Positions 7,179 to 14,735 of a DNA stretch of 52,008 bases are shown here, in pieces. Position 1 is the stretch's first letter; every line of letters begins with the position of its first letter. Source of the DNA: Cellulomonas endophytica (lineage in GTDB: Bacteria > Actinomycetota > Actinomycetes > Actinomycetales > Cellulomonadaceae); assembly GCF_004123805.1 (NCBI RefSeq), contig NZ_RWJX01000026.1, positions 1-52,008 on the forward strand, given 5' to 3'. Under the pieces are notes generated by a model. It was not told the DNA's origin and did not search any database. It was given only the letters and a program-made list of their open reading frames with translations. A program made the position numbers and the translations under genes.

Positions 7179-8240
7179 GTGACCACGACCGCGACGGGTC
7201 CCGCGACCCTCGCCGCACCCGGCCCGGCCCTCGCCCTCGTGCGACGGCCGGGCCGCGTGCGTGCCCTGTGGCTCCTCGCCGTGCTCGCGGTGCTGCTCGT
7301 CCTCGTGGCGCTGTCGGTGACGGTCGGGTCGCGCGCCGTGGGGTTCGCCGACCTCGTCGCGGGGCTGGGCGGCTCGACGGAGAACCTCGGGCAGGCCGCG
7401 GTCGTGAAGCGGGTGCCGCGCACGGTGCTCGCGCTCGTGGCCGGGGCGGCGCTCGGGCTGTCCGGCGCCGTGATGCAGGGGGTCACGCGCAACCCGCTCG
7501 CCGACCCCGGGATCCTCGGCATCACGATGGGCTCGTCCCTGGCCGTCGTCGCCGGGATCGCGCTGCTCGGCCTCTCGTCGGCGTCGGCCTACGTGTGGCT
7601 GGCGGTCGCCGGGGCGGCGGTCGCGGCCGTGTTCGTGCAGGCCGTGGGCTCGCTGGGCCGCGGTGGTGCGACGCCGTTGAAGCTCGCGCTCGCCGGCGTG
7701 GCCACGTCCGCCGCGCTCACCTCCTTCATCACGGCGCTCACGCTGCCGCGCGGGGACATCTCCGCCACCGTCCGCTCGTGGCAGATCGGCGGGGTCGGCG
7801 GCGCGTCCTTCACCTCCCTCGGGCAGGTGCTGCCGTTCCTCCTCGTGGGCGCGGCCCTCAGCCTGCTGTCGGCGCGCGGGCTCAACTCGCTGGCGCTCGG
7901 CGACGAGACCGCGGCCGGGCTGGGGGAGCGGGTCGCGGTCACCCGCGGCGTGGCGGCGCTGGGCGCCGTGCTCCTCTGCGGGGCCGCGACCGCGGTCACC
8001 GGGCCCATCGGCTTCGTCGGGCTCGTCGTACCGCACCTGTGCCGCCTCCTCGTCGGCGTCGACCACCGCTGGCTGCTGCCGTTCTCGGCGCTCACGGGCG
8101 CCGGCCTGCTCGTCGCCGCGGACGTGCTGGGGCGCGTCGTCGCCCGGCCGGGCGAGGTCGACGTCGCCATCGTCACCGCCCTCGTCGGGGCGCCGTTCTT
8201 CATCCACGTCGTCCGCCGGCAGAAGGTGCGGTCCCTGTGA
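7179..8240 (+). CDS. FecCD-family siderophore permease, subunit 1
   Basis: A 353-residue membrane protein, about ten transmembrane helices, of the FecCD family (BtuC fold). Signature stretches are VPRTVLALVAGAALGLSGAVMQGVTRNPLADPGILGITMGSS and the C-terminal GPIGFVGLVVPHLCRLLVG. With the next gene product it forms the heterodimeric channel for ferric siderophores. The GTG at 7179 lies seven bases after the binding-protein stop. The stop overlaps the next start by four bases (GTGA), so the genes are translationally coupled. The order binding protein-permease-permease-ATPase is the textbook arrangement. Confidence 0.94.
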   Translation: MTTTATGPATLAAPGPALALVRRPGRVRALWLLAVLAVLLVLVALSVTVGSRAVGFADLVAGLGGSTENLGQAAVVKRVPRTVLALVAGAALGLSGAVMQGVTRNPLADPGILGITMGSSLAVVAGIALLGLSSASAYVWLAVAGAAVAAVFVQAVGSLGRGGATPLKLALAGVATSAALTSFITALTLPRGDISATVRSWQIGGVGGASFTSLGQVLPFLLVGAALSLLSARGLNSLALGDETAAGLGERVAVTRGVAALGAVLLCGAATAVTGPIGFVGLVVPHLCRLLVGVDHRWLLPFSALTGAGLLVAADVLGRVVARPGEVDVAIVTALVGAPFFIHVVRRQKVRSL

Positions 8241-9331
8241 GCGCGCCGACCACGACGACCCCCCGGCCCGTCGCGTCCGGGCCCCTCCCGCAGGCGTCGA
8301 CCGCCGCGACCGCGGCCCGGATCGCGGCCGGGCGGCGCGGGCGCCTGCGCCGGCGGAGCGTCGTCGTCGCCGTGCTCGCCGTGCTCGTCGTCGTCGTGCT
8401 GCTGGCGAGCCTCATGGTCGGCCGGACCTTCTACGGGCCGCTCGAGGTGCTGCGCGTGGTGGCGGGGCAGGACGTGGACGGGGCGACCTTCACCGTCGGG
8501 ACGCTGCGGCTGCCGCGCGCGGTGCTGGCGCTCGTCGTCGGGCTGGCGTTCGGCCTGGGCGGCGTCACGTTCCAGACGATGCTGCGCAACCCGCTCGCCA
8601 GCCCCGACGTCATCGGCATCACCGCCGGGGCCAGCGCCGCGGCCACGGTCGCGATCGTCGTGCTCGGGCTGAGCGGCACCGCGGTCTCGGCCGTCGCCAT
8701 CGCCGCGGGGCTGGGCGTCGCGCTGCTCATCCACCTCCTGTCCTCGCGGAGCGGCGGCGCCGGGACGCGCCTGGTGCTCGTCGGGATCGGCGTCGGCAAG
8801 ATGCTCGAGAGCGTCACCCTCTGGGTGCTCCAGCGCGCCGGGCAGTGGGACCTGCAGGAGGCGCAGCGCTGGCTCACGGGCAGCCTCAACGGCTCCACCT
8901 GGGAGGCGACGTGGCCCACGGCGGTGGCGCTGGTGGTCCTCGCGCCCGTGCTCCTCGCGCGGTCGCGCGACCTCGAGGCGCTGCGGCTCGGCGACGACGC
9001 CGCGGCCGCCCTCGGGGTCCGGGTCGGGCGGACGCGGCTCGTCGTCGTGGTCGCCGCCGTGGGCCTCATCGCGTTCGCCACGGCCGCGACCGGGCCCATC
9101 GCCTTCGTCGCCTTCCTCGCCGGGCCGATCGCGGCGCGGGTCGTCGGGCCGCACGGCTCGCCTCTGCTGCCGGCGGCGCTCGTCGGGGCGCTGCTCGTCC
9201 TCGTCGCGGACCTCGTCGGGCAGTTCGCCCTCGGCACCCGGTTCCCCGTCGGCGTCGTCACGGGCGTGCTCGGCGCGCCGTACCTCATCTGGCTCATCGT
9301 CCGCACCCACCGCGCCGGAGGCTCCCTGTGA
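8237..9331 (+). CDS. FecCD-family siderophore permease, subunit 2
   Basis: A 364-residue membrane protein, the second FecCD subunit of the importer. It has a 38-residue Thr/Pro/Arg-rich N-terminal tail, then about ten helices. Family stretches are LRLPRAVLALVVGLAFGLGGVTFQTMLRNPLASPDVIGITAGAS and ATGPIAFVAFLAGPIAARVVG. The GTG at 8237 overlaps the preceding stop (GTGA), and its own stop overlaps the ATPase start in the same way. The reading frame is open far upstream, but that part lies inside the first permease gene in another frame. Co-expression under the iron box at the head of the operon is expected. Confidence 0.94.
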   Translation: MSAPTTTTPRPVASGPLPQASTAATAARIAAGRRGRLRRRSVVVAVLAVLVVVVLLASLMVGRTFYGPLEVLRVVAGQDVDGATFTVGTLRLPRAVLALVVGLAFGLGGVTFQTMLRNPLASPDVIGITAGASAAATVAIVVLGLSGTAVSAVAIAAGLGVALLIHLLSSRSGGAGTRLVLVGIGVGKMLESVTLWVLQRAGQWDLQEAQRWLTGSLNGSTWEATWPTAVALVVLAPVLLARSRDLEALRLGDDAAAALGVRVGRTRLVVVVAAVGLIAFATAATGPIAFVAFLAGPIAARVVGPHGSPLLPAALVGALLVLVADLVGQFALGTRFPVGVVTGVLGAPYLIWLIVRTHRAGGSL

Positions 9332-10254
9332 CCACCTCGCACACGCTCGTCGCCGAGGGGCTCACGGTCGGCTACGGCGACCGGACCGTCGTGCACGACC
9401 TGTCCCTCGTCGTGCCGCCCGGGTCGGTCACCGCGATCGTCGGTCCCAACGCCTGCGGGAAGTCCACGCTGCTGCGCGCGATGGCGCGCCTGCTCGCGCC
9501 GCGCGGCGGCCACGTGCTGCTCGACGGCGCCGCCGTCCACCGCACGCCGGCCAAGGCGCTCGCGCGCACGCTCGGCCTGCTGCCGCAGTCGTCCATCGCG
9601 CCGGAGGGCATCACAGTGGCGGACCTCGTCGGGCGGGGGCGGCACCCGCACCAGGGCCTGTTCTCCCGGTGGACGCGCGAGGACGACCTCGCCGTCGCGG
9701 AGGCGCTGGAGGCCACGGACACGGTGCAGCTGGCGGAGCGGCCCGTCGACGAGCTCTCCGGCGGCCAGCGCCAGCGCGTCTGGATCGCCATGGCGCTCGC
9801 GCAGCGCACCGACGTGCTGCTGCTCGACGAGCCGACGACGTTCCTCGACGTCAGCCACGGGGTCGAGGTGCTCGACCTGCTGACGGACCTCAACCGCGCC
9901 CGCGGCACGACCGTCGTCATGGTGCTCCACGACCTCAACATGGCGGCCCGCTACGCCGACCACCTCGTCGCGATGGTCGACGGCGCCGTGCACGCGTCCG
10001 GCGCGCCCGCCGACGTCCTCACCGAGGCGTGCGTCCGGACCGTCTTCGGCCTCGACTGCCGCGTCGTGGAGGACCCCGTCTCCGGCCGCCCGCTCATGGT
10101 GCCGATCGGGCGCCACCACGCGGGCCGGGCCGCGGCGGGCGCGGAGCCGGACGGGGCGGACGGGGCGGACGGGGCCGTCGGGGCCGGCTCCGCCCCCGAC
10201 GGGGCGCCCGTCCCGGCCGCCGGGGACGTCGCCCTCGTCGGGCGCGGCCGGTAG
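9328..10254 (+). CDS. Siderophore ABC transporter ATP-binding protein
   Basis: A 308-residue FepC-type ATPase that powers the FecCD permeases on the cytoplasmic face. Walker A is GPNACGKST (residues 33-41), the Q-loop LLPQSS, the signature LSGGQRQRVWIAMALAQ, Walker B VLLLDEPTTFLD, and the switch His in VLHDLNMAARYA. After about residue 265 comes a tail with a short repeat (DGADGADGA) and low complexity that is not part of the fold. The GTG at 9328 overlaps the previous stop. As the last gene of the operon it completes a full importer. Confidence 0.95.
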   Translation: MTTSHTLVAEGLTVGYGDRTVVHDLSLVVPPGSVTAIVGPNACGKSTLLRAMARLLAPRGGHVLLDGAAVHRTPAKALARTLGLLPQSSIAPEGITVADLVGRGRHPHQGLFSRWTREDDLAVAEALEATDTVQLAERPVDELSGGQRQRVWIAMALAQRTDVLLLDEPTTFLDVSHGVEVLDLLTDLNRARGTTVVMVLHDLNMAARYADHLVAMVDGAVHASGAPADVLTEACVRTVFGLDCRVVEDPVSGRPLMVPIGRHHAGRAAAGAEPDGADGADGAVGAGSAPDGAPVPAAGDVALVGRGR

Positions 10255-10269
10255 GCCCCGCCGGGTCCC

Positions 10270-11910
10270 TCAGCCCTCGACGACCGGCACGTCCGTGAGC
10301 CGGAACGGCGCGGAGAGGGGCTCGACGCCGCCGTAGGCCTCCAGGCGGCGGGGGGCGACCTCGACGACGACGGTGTCCGTGCCCGGGTCGGGCCACACGA
10401 CGCTCAGCACGTACGTGGTCCCGGGGGCGATGCCGTTGAGGGACCGGTCGGTGAGCGGCTCGCGGGTCCCGCGCTCGGCGCTGCGCAGGTAGTCCAGCGG
10501 GTAGAGGCGGTTGCTGCCCACCGGGATGGTGAGGTTCGTCGCGGAGTAGACGAGCGTGGGGTCGAAGGCACCGCGCGAGTCCCAGGCGCCCGTGGCCATG
10601 GCCGTGAGGGAGAGGTCCGTCGCGCCGGTGTTCGTGATCTCGAGCTCCCCGACGAGGCGCGCGCCCAGCCGGCGCACCTCGGGCAGCCGCACGGTGAAGG
10701 TCTGGTCGTCGTCCTGGACGGTGACGCCCTCGGCGCCGGTCCCCACCGGTCCGGCGGGCTCCGCCAGCGCGGCGCCCTCGTCGGCGAGGACGGGCCCCTC
10801 GGGGGCTGCGGGCTCCGTCGGCACGAGCACGACCTGGACGCGGCGGTTGGCCGCGCGCGCGGCGGCGTCGCGGCCCTGGGCGACGGGCTCCGACTCGCCG
10901 CGTCCCTCGACGGCGACGGTCCAGCCCGACAGGTCGACGAGCTGCGCCAGGCGGGTGCTCACGGCGGCGGCTCGCCGTTGCGACAGGTCGAGGTTGTAGG
11001 CCTCGTCGTCGACGTCGTCCGTGTGGCCGACGACGGTGAGCGTGCCGCCCGTGCCGGGCCCGACCTGCGCCGCGAGGGCCGAAAGGGCGCCCTCCGCCTC
11101 CGGGCCGAGGGCGTCGGAGTCGCTGGCGAAGAGCACGTCGGAGGACACGTCGACCGTGACCTGCTCCGGCGTCTCCCGCGTGCGCACCTGGCCGCCCAGC
11201 GCCTCCGTGAAGCTCTCCACGGGGAGCACCGGCGCGACGTCGACGGGCCCGTCGGCCAGCTCCTCCGGCGGCACCGTCAGGGTTCCGGCGTCCTTCGCGT
11301 CCACGACGGGCACGTCGGCGACGGTCCCGCCCTGCGCGAGCACCACGTCGACCGTGTCGCCCTCCGGCACGGCGAAGGCGACGTGGAGGACGTCCACGTC
11401 CTCGCCGACGGCCGCCTCCGCGGCCTCCGTGGCGGGGCCGCCCGGGTCCTGGTTCCCCGTCATGACCAGGCGGTCCTCCGCGGTGCGCGCCGCCAGGAGC
11501 ACCGTGCCGGGCGCCCGGTCGAGGAGCCGGACGCCGTTGGGGCCCACGTTGTTGATGCTCTCGAAGACCTCGAAGAACGCGAACACCAGCGGGGTGTCCT
11601 GGGGTGCGGCCGCCAGCCGCAGCACCGCCACGTCGTCGTGGACCGCGAGGGGGCCCACCTCGAGCTCGAGGCGCTCCCCCTCGAGCCAGGTGTCGACGAC
11701 GACCGGCGCCACCGCTTCGGCCGTCGGGGTGGGGGTCGGCCGCGGCGTGCGCGTGGCGCCCGTGGCCGTGCCCGTGGAGGTGCCCTCGGGCGAGGGGGCG
11801 GCGTCCCCGTCGCCCCCGGTGCAGCCCGCGGCCACCAGGGCCACGAGGGCCGCCGTCGCCACCCCGCGCGTGCGGGCGCGTCCTGCCGTGCGTGCCGGTT
11901 CCGCCCTCAT
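10270..11910 (-). CDS. OmpA-family domain lipoprotein
   Basis: A 546-residue predicted lipoprotein, lipobox VAAGC (Cys30), then an Asp/Ser/Thr-rich linker. Residues 60-235 are an unassigned beta-rich region. Residues 250-365 are an OmpA/MotB C-terminal domain: SDVLFASDSDALGPEAEGAL, VVGHTDDVDDEAYNLDLSQRRA, and RGESEPVAQGRDAAARAANRRV, which keeps the Asp and Arg that bind diaminopimelate in peptidoglycan. Residues 390-546 form another beta domain. The likely role is linking the membrane surface to the wall. The ATG at 11910 follows AGGGGGC; an upstream in-frame GTG would give an improbable leader. It is divergent from a CHRD-like gene. OmpA-type domains are better known in Gram-negatives. Confidence 0.85.
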   Translation of the reverse strand: MRAEPARTAGRARTRGVATAALVALVAAGCTGGDGDAAPSPEGTSTGTATGATRTPRPTPTPTAEAVAPVVVDTWLEGERLELEVGPLAVHDDVAVLRLAAAPQDTPLVFAFFEVFESINNVGPNGVRLLDRAPGTVLLAARTAEDRLVMTGNQDPGGPATEAAEAAVGEDVDVLHVAFAVPEGDTVDVVLAQGGTVADVPVVDAKDAGTLTVPPEELADGPVDVAPVLPVESFTEALGGQVRTRETPEQVTVDVSSDVLFASDSDALGPEAEGALSALAAQVGPGTGGTLTVVGHTDDVDDEAYNLDLSQRRAAAVSTRLAQLVDLSGWTVAVEGRGESEPVAQGRDAAARAANRRVQVVLVPTEPAAPEGPVLADEGAALAEPAGPVGTGAEGVTVQDDDQTFTVRLPEVRRLGARLVGELEITNTGATDLSLTAMATGAWDSRGAFDPTLVYSATNLTIPVGSNRLYPLDYLRSAERGTREPLTDRSLNGIAPGTTYVLSVVWPDPGTDTVVVEVAPRRLEAYGGVEPLSAPFRLTDVPVVEG

Positions 11911-12003
11911 CGGTGCCCCCTGGTCTCGACCGGGGGCCGACCCTACCGGGGCGGCCGCGGCGGCCGGGGCGGCCGCAGCTCGGCGGCGGGTGCCGGCTCC
12001 GCA

Positions 12004-12030
12004 CGGGTGAACCTGGGGGACCGTCACCCG
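12004..12030. promoter_or_regulatory. Inverted repeat in divergent intergenic region
   Basis: CGGGTGA (12004-12010) and TCACCCG (12024-12030) are perfect 7-bp arms, 13 bases apart, between the OmpA-like and CHRD-like genes. This could be an operator for either gene; no regulator is adjacent. Confidence 0.35.
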
Positions 12031-12101
12031 TCCGGCGGTGCTCCGGCGACGAACAGCGTCTGACGGCTCCCGCCCGAGGCCCTGGACGACGGAGTTCAGA
12101 C

Positions 12102-12710
12102 ATGCGCAAGCGCCTCGCCCTCCTCACCGCCGCGGCGGTCCTCCTGCCCACGGCCGCCGTCGCGGCGGGCGGCGGCTTCCACGCCGACCTCGACCCGGTC
12201 CCGCACGACCACGTCGCCGACGGCGGGTCGGACGTGCAGGGCCACGCCGACCTGGCCCTGCGCGGCACGCGGCTCACCATCGACCTGCGCGCCACCGGCC
12301 TCACGCCGAACGAGCCGCACGCCATGCACATCCACGGCGAGCTGGCCGCCCTCAACGAGTGCCCGGACCCCTCGGCCGACGCGGACGGCGACGGTCTCAT
12401 CTCCCTGCAGGAGGCGGCACCGGACTACGGCCCCATCGACGTCTCGCTCACGACGTCCGGCGACACGAGCGCCGCCAGCGGCCTCGCGCTCGAGCGCTTC
12501 CCGGTGGCGGACGCGCACGGTGTCGTCGAGTACCACCGCACCGTGACGATCCCGAAGGACCTGTCGAAGAAGCTCGGCGAGCTGCACGTCGTGCTCCACG
12601 GCACGGCGCTGCCCGACGGCGACGACACCTCGCTCACCAGCCTGTTCGAGGCCACCCTGCCCGTCGCCTGCGGCACGATCGACCGCAGCGGCGGCGCGCA
12701 CCTGCGCTGA
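12102..12710 (+). CDS. Secreted CHRD/SOD-like protein
   Basis: A 202-residue secreted protein with a Sec signal (RKRLALLTAAAVLLPTAAVAAGG). The mature part has GHADLALRGTRLTIDLRATGLTPNEPHAMHIHGE, the strand-turn-HxxHIHG pattern seen in Cu/Zn superoxide dismutases and CHRD domains. A second part ends ELHVVLHGTALPDGDDTSL, typical of CHRD-like proteins. Two Cys residues (in NECPDP and VACGT) may form a disulfide. The metal ligands of true Cu/Zn SOD are not fully visible, so I favour a CHRD-like protein of unknown role. The ATG follows GGAG. A very strong hairpin lies just after the stop. Confidence 0.8.
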   Translation: MRKRLALLTAAAVLLPTAAVAAGGGFHADLDPVPHDHVADGGSDVQGHADLALRGTRLTIDLRATGLTPNEPHAMHIHGELAALNECPDPSADADGDGLISLQEAAPDYGPIDVSLTTSGDTSAASGLALERFPVADAHGVVEYHRTVTIPKDLSKKLGELHVVLHGTALPDGDDTSLTSLFEATLPVACGTIDRSGGAHLR

Positions 12711-12714
12711 CGCA

Positions 12715-12766
12715 CGACGACGCCCGCCCCCGCCGTGCCGAGCACGGACGGGGGCGGGCGTCGTCG
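12715..12766. terminator. Bidirectional terminator, perfect 18-bp stem with nested hairpin
   Basis: The arms at 12715-12732 and 12749-12766 are exactly complementary over 18 bp (CGACGACGCCCGCCCCCG on the left). The loop holds a second 6-bp hairpin, CCGTGC-CGA-GCACGG. It lies between convergent genes, the CHRD-like gene and pilT, so it can end both transcripts. No U-tract is present. Confidence 0.9.
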
Positions 12767-12797
12767 CGCCGGGCCGGAGCCGGCCGACCGGGGCGCG

Positions 12798-13883
12798 TCA
12801 GCGGGCGGCGACCGGGAGGGGCTGCTCGATCTCGGCCGGGGAGCCGGCGCGGGACACCGCCTCCCCGTAGGAGATCTGTCCGGCGTGCACGAGCGCGTTG
12901 AGCGACATCTCGAGGGTCTGCATGCCGAACGAGAGCCCCGTCATGATCTGGTTGCGCAGCTGGTGCGACTTGCCCTCCTTGATGAGGTTGCGCACCGGCG
13001 GGTTGGCGATCAGCACCTCGTGGGCCGCGACCCGGCCGCCGCCGAGGCGGGGGACGAGGCGCTGGTGGACGATCGCGGTGAGCGTGCTCGCCAGCTGCAC
13101 GCGGATCTGCGGCTGCTGGTCGGCGGGGAAGACGTCGACGAGGCGGTCGACGGCCTGCGCCGTGTCGTTCGTGTGGAGGGTCGCCAGGACGAGGTGGCCG
13201 GTCTCGGCGAGCGTGAGGGCGAACCGGATGGACTCCAGGTCGCGCATCTCGCCGACGAGGATGACGTCGGGGTCCTCGCGCAGGGCGCTGCGCAGCGCGT
13301 GGGGGAAGCTCTCCGTGTCGTCGCCGACCTCGCGCTGGCTGACCGCCGAGCGCTGGTGGTCGTGCACGTACTCGATGGGGTCTTCGATGGTGAGGATGTG
13401 GCACGCGCGGTTGCGGTTCACCCAGTCGACGATGGACGCCAGCGTCGTGGACTTGCCCGAGCCCGTCGGGCCGGTGACGAAGACGAGGCCCTGCTGCACC
13501 GTGCCGAGGTTGCGCACCGCCCAGGGGAGGGCGAGGTCGTCGAACGACGGGATCGTCCGCGGGATGATGCGCAGCGCGACGGCGACGGCGCCCTTCTGAC
13601 GGTAGGCGTTGCCGCGGACGCGGGCCGTCTCGCGCCAGGTGAAGGAGAAGTCCACCTCCGCGCCGGCGGCGAACTGCTCGCGCTGGCGATCGGAGAGGAG
13701 GGCCTCGGCGAGTGCGGCCGTGTCCTCGTCGGTGAGGCGCTGCGCGCCCTGCGGCGGGTGGAGCGAGCCGTCGACGCGCAGCAGCGGCGCGCTGGCAGCG
13801 GTGAGGAGCAGGTCCGACCCGCCGGCGGCCCAGAGGGCGGCGAGGAGGTCGTCGACCCGCGGGTCGAGCGCGACGTGCGGCAC
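12798..13883 (-). CDS. pilT: Type IV pilus retraction ATPase PilT
   Basis: A 361-residue hexameric ATPase that drives pilus retraction at the inner face of the membrane. Walker A is GPTGSGKST (138-146). The family boxes follow in order: LTIEDPIEYVH (Asp box), VILVGEMRDLE (Walker B) and HLVLATLHTND (His box), then the PilT C-terminal AHEVLIANPPVRNLIKEGK. Length is usual for PilT. The GTG at 13883 has GGAG nine bases upstream; the frame stays open further but runs into pilA. It lies 89 bases after pilA with a perfect 17-bp hairpin between. Its presence means the pili can probably retract. Confidence 0.96.
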   Translation of the reverse strand: MPHVALDPRVDDLLAALWAAGGSDLLLTAASAPLLRVDGSLHPPQGAQRLTDEDTAALAEALLSDRQREQFAAGAEVDFSFTWRETARVRGNAYRQKGAVAVALRIIPRTIPSFDDLALPWAVRNLGTVQQGLVFVTGPTGSGKSTTLASIVDWVNRNRACHILTIEDPIEYVHDHQRSAVSQREVGDDTESFPHALRSALREDPDVILVGEMRDLESIRFALTLAETGHLVLATLHTNDTAQAVDRLVDVFPADQQPQIRVQLASTLTAIVHQRLVPRLGGGRVAAHEVLIANPPVRNLIKEGKSHQLRNQIMTGLSFGMQTLEMSLNALVHAGQISYGEAVSRAGSPAEIEQPLPVAAR

Positions 13884-13924
13884 GGTGGTGCTCCGTCCTG
13901 GGGGTGCGTCGATGGGGTGGTGTG

Positions 13925-13960
13925 CCGACGGCCCGGCGACCGAGGTCGCCGGGCCGTCGG
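13925..13960. terminator. Perfect 17-bp hairpin between pilA and pilT
   Basis: CCGACGGCCCGGCGACC (13925-13941) and its exact complement (13944-13960) are separated by GA only, so the stem would open to a small loop. It may end most pilA transcripts, or protect a short pilA mRNA, giving more pilin than PilT. Confidence 0.8.
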
Positions 13961-13972
13961 GTGGGGGCTCGA

Positions 13973-14338
13973 TCAGCAGGTGGTGGTGAACTTGCCGCTC
14001 GTCGCGTCGAAGGTGACCGTGCCGGTGAAGGTCGGCACCTCCTCGATGTACTTGGCCGTCTTCAGCTGGCCCATGGCAACACCGGTGTCGGTCGTGGAGA
14101 GCGCGGGGGTGGCGTTCGAGGCGATGTAGGCAGACTGCGCCACGTTGACCGTCTTGAGGTTCGACTCGCACGCCCGCTTCGTCGCATCGGCGCGGAAGGT
14201 GCCGACGCCGAAGACGACGATGCTGGCGAGGATGCCCAGCACGACGATGACGATGAGGAGCTCGATGAGCGTGAAGCCGGACTCGCCGTTCTCGCGCGCC
14301 TCGCGCAGGGACCGGGCACGGTTCTGGAGCTGCAGCAT
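13973..14338 (-). CDS. pilA: Type IV major pilin PilA
   Basis: A 121-residue prepilin. The 21-residue leader ends ESG and is followed by FTLIELLIVIVVLGILASIVVFGV, a type III signal with Glu at +5 for prepilin peptidase and assembly. The mature part is about 100 residues with Cys in KRACESNLK and a terminal Cys (FTTTC), likely a disulfide-bounded D-region. It is small but in the range of Gram-positive pilins. The ATG follows AGAAAGG. It has its own promoter, a 145-nt leader with a conserved structured RNA, and three upstream operator-like sites shared with the coiled-coil gene at 21818-23821. pilT follows. Confidence 0.95.
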   Translation of the reverse strand: MLQLQNRARSLREARENGESGFTLIELLIVIVVLGILASIVVFGVGTFRADATKRACESNLKTVNVAQSAYIASNATPALSTTDTGVAMGQLKTAKYIEEVPTFTGTVTFDATSGKFTTTC

Positions 14339-14379
14339 GGTGGTGCCTTTCTGGTGATGACGAGCGGGGGTGGGAGCGC

Positions 14380-14403
14380 CCATTCCTCGACCTCGAGGAA
14401 TGG
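14380..14403 (-). other. Second leader hairpin upstream of pilA
   Basis: CCATTCCTCGA-GG-TCGAGGAATGG folds into an almost fully paired stem of about ten base pairs. It begins four bases after the conserved RNA element ends and precedes the ribosome site. It could serve as the output hairpin of the leader; no U-tract follows. Confidence 0.6.
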
Positions 14404-14406
14404 TGC

Positions 14407-14483
14407 GACCGCGTCGGTTTCGCCACTCGCTCCCCGCGGCCCAGGCAACCAGATGGAGGCCGGCGGATCAGTGCGTCACGGTC
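14407..14483 (-). ncRNA. Conserved structured leader RNA, copy A (pilA)
   Basis: A 77-nt element at the 5' end of the pilA transcript. P1 pairs GACCGUG (14483-14477) with CGCGGUC (14413-14407). P2 pairs CGGCC (14462-14458) with GGCCG (14441-14437), plus a U-G wobble. Unpaired blocks ACGCAYUGAUCC and GGAGCGAGURGCGAAACCGA are nearly identical in copy B at 23879-23955. P2 differs between the copies by two compensatory pair swaps, direct evidence of RNA structure. It does not match the c-di-GMP-I/II or c-di-AMP consensus as I recall them. A riboswitch or protein-bound leader is likely. Confidence 0.82.
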
Positions 14484-14494
14484 TGACAGCGAGA

Positions 14495-14500
14495 ACATTA
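14495..14500 (-). promoter_or_regulatory. pilA promoter -10 box
   Basis: TAATGT lies 11 bases before P1 of the leader RNA. The coiled-coil gene has TACTGT at exactly the same distance. No -35 sequence is shared, which suggests that an activator is needed. Confidence 0.65.
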
Positions 14501-14535
14501 GAAGCCCGGGAGGCGGGAAAGAAGGGCTGAACGGG

Positions 14536-14587
14536 CGAATACGCGTTGAGGTGCGGTCTCAACGCGTTGAGATCGTCCTCAACGCGC
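14536..14587. promoter_or_regulatory. Triple ACGCGT-centred operator array, copy A
   Basis: Three sites with centres at about 14543.5, 14564.5 and 14584.5, spaced 21 and 20 bp. The middle one is the perfect 14-bp palindrome CTCAACGCGTTGAG; the outer ones are degenerate. The promoter-proximal site is 60 bp from the leader RNA start, exactly as in copy B. Confidence 0.8.
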
Positions 14588-14683
14588 CCGGCTCGGTGAT
14601 CTGCGCCTCGGAGAAAATGCGGCGACGTCAATACCTCGGGGCGGTGACGAGCCTTTCGGGGAGGGTGAAAAAGGCGCCCGACG

Positions 14684-14708
14684 CGCAGGAGCGGGGGCCG
14701 CTCCTGCG
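14684..14708 (-). terminator. Terminator of the pilB-pilC-minor pilin operon
   Basis: CGCAGGAGCGG and CCGCTCCTGCG form an 11-bp stem with a 3-nt loop, 28 bases past the stop of the PilX-like gene. On the minus strand a run of five T residues follows about ten bases later. It separates this operon from the pilA promoter. Confidence 0.75.
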
Positions 14709-14735
14709 ACCACCGCTCCTCCTGCCCGCCGGCGC

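Noticed and set aside
7268..8236. Long open frame upstream of the second FecCD permease
   Set aside because: It is the same DNA as the first permease in another frame and gives Arg/Pro-rich sequence; the GTG at 8237 in a GTGA overlap is the true start.
14407..14483. Canonical c-di-GMP-I (GEMM) riboswitch before pilA
   Set aside because: Pilin context fits, but the GEMM blocks (CACGCACAGGGCAAACC and GGGACGCAAAGCC) are absent and the two-stem layout differs. A distant relative cannot be excluded without a covariance search.
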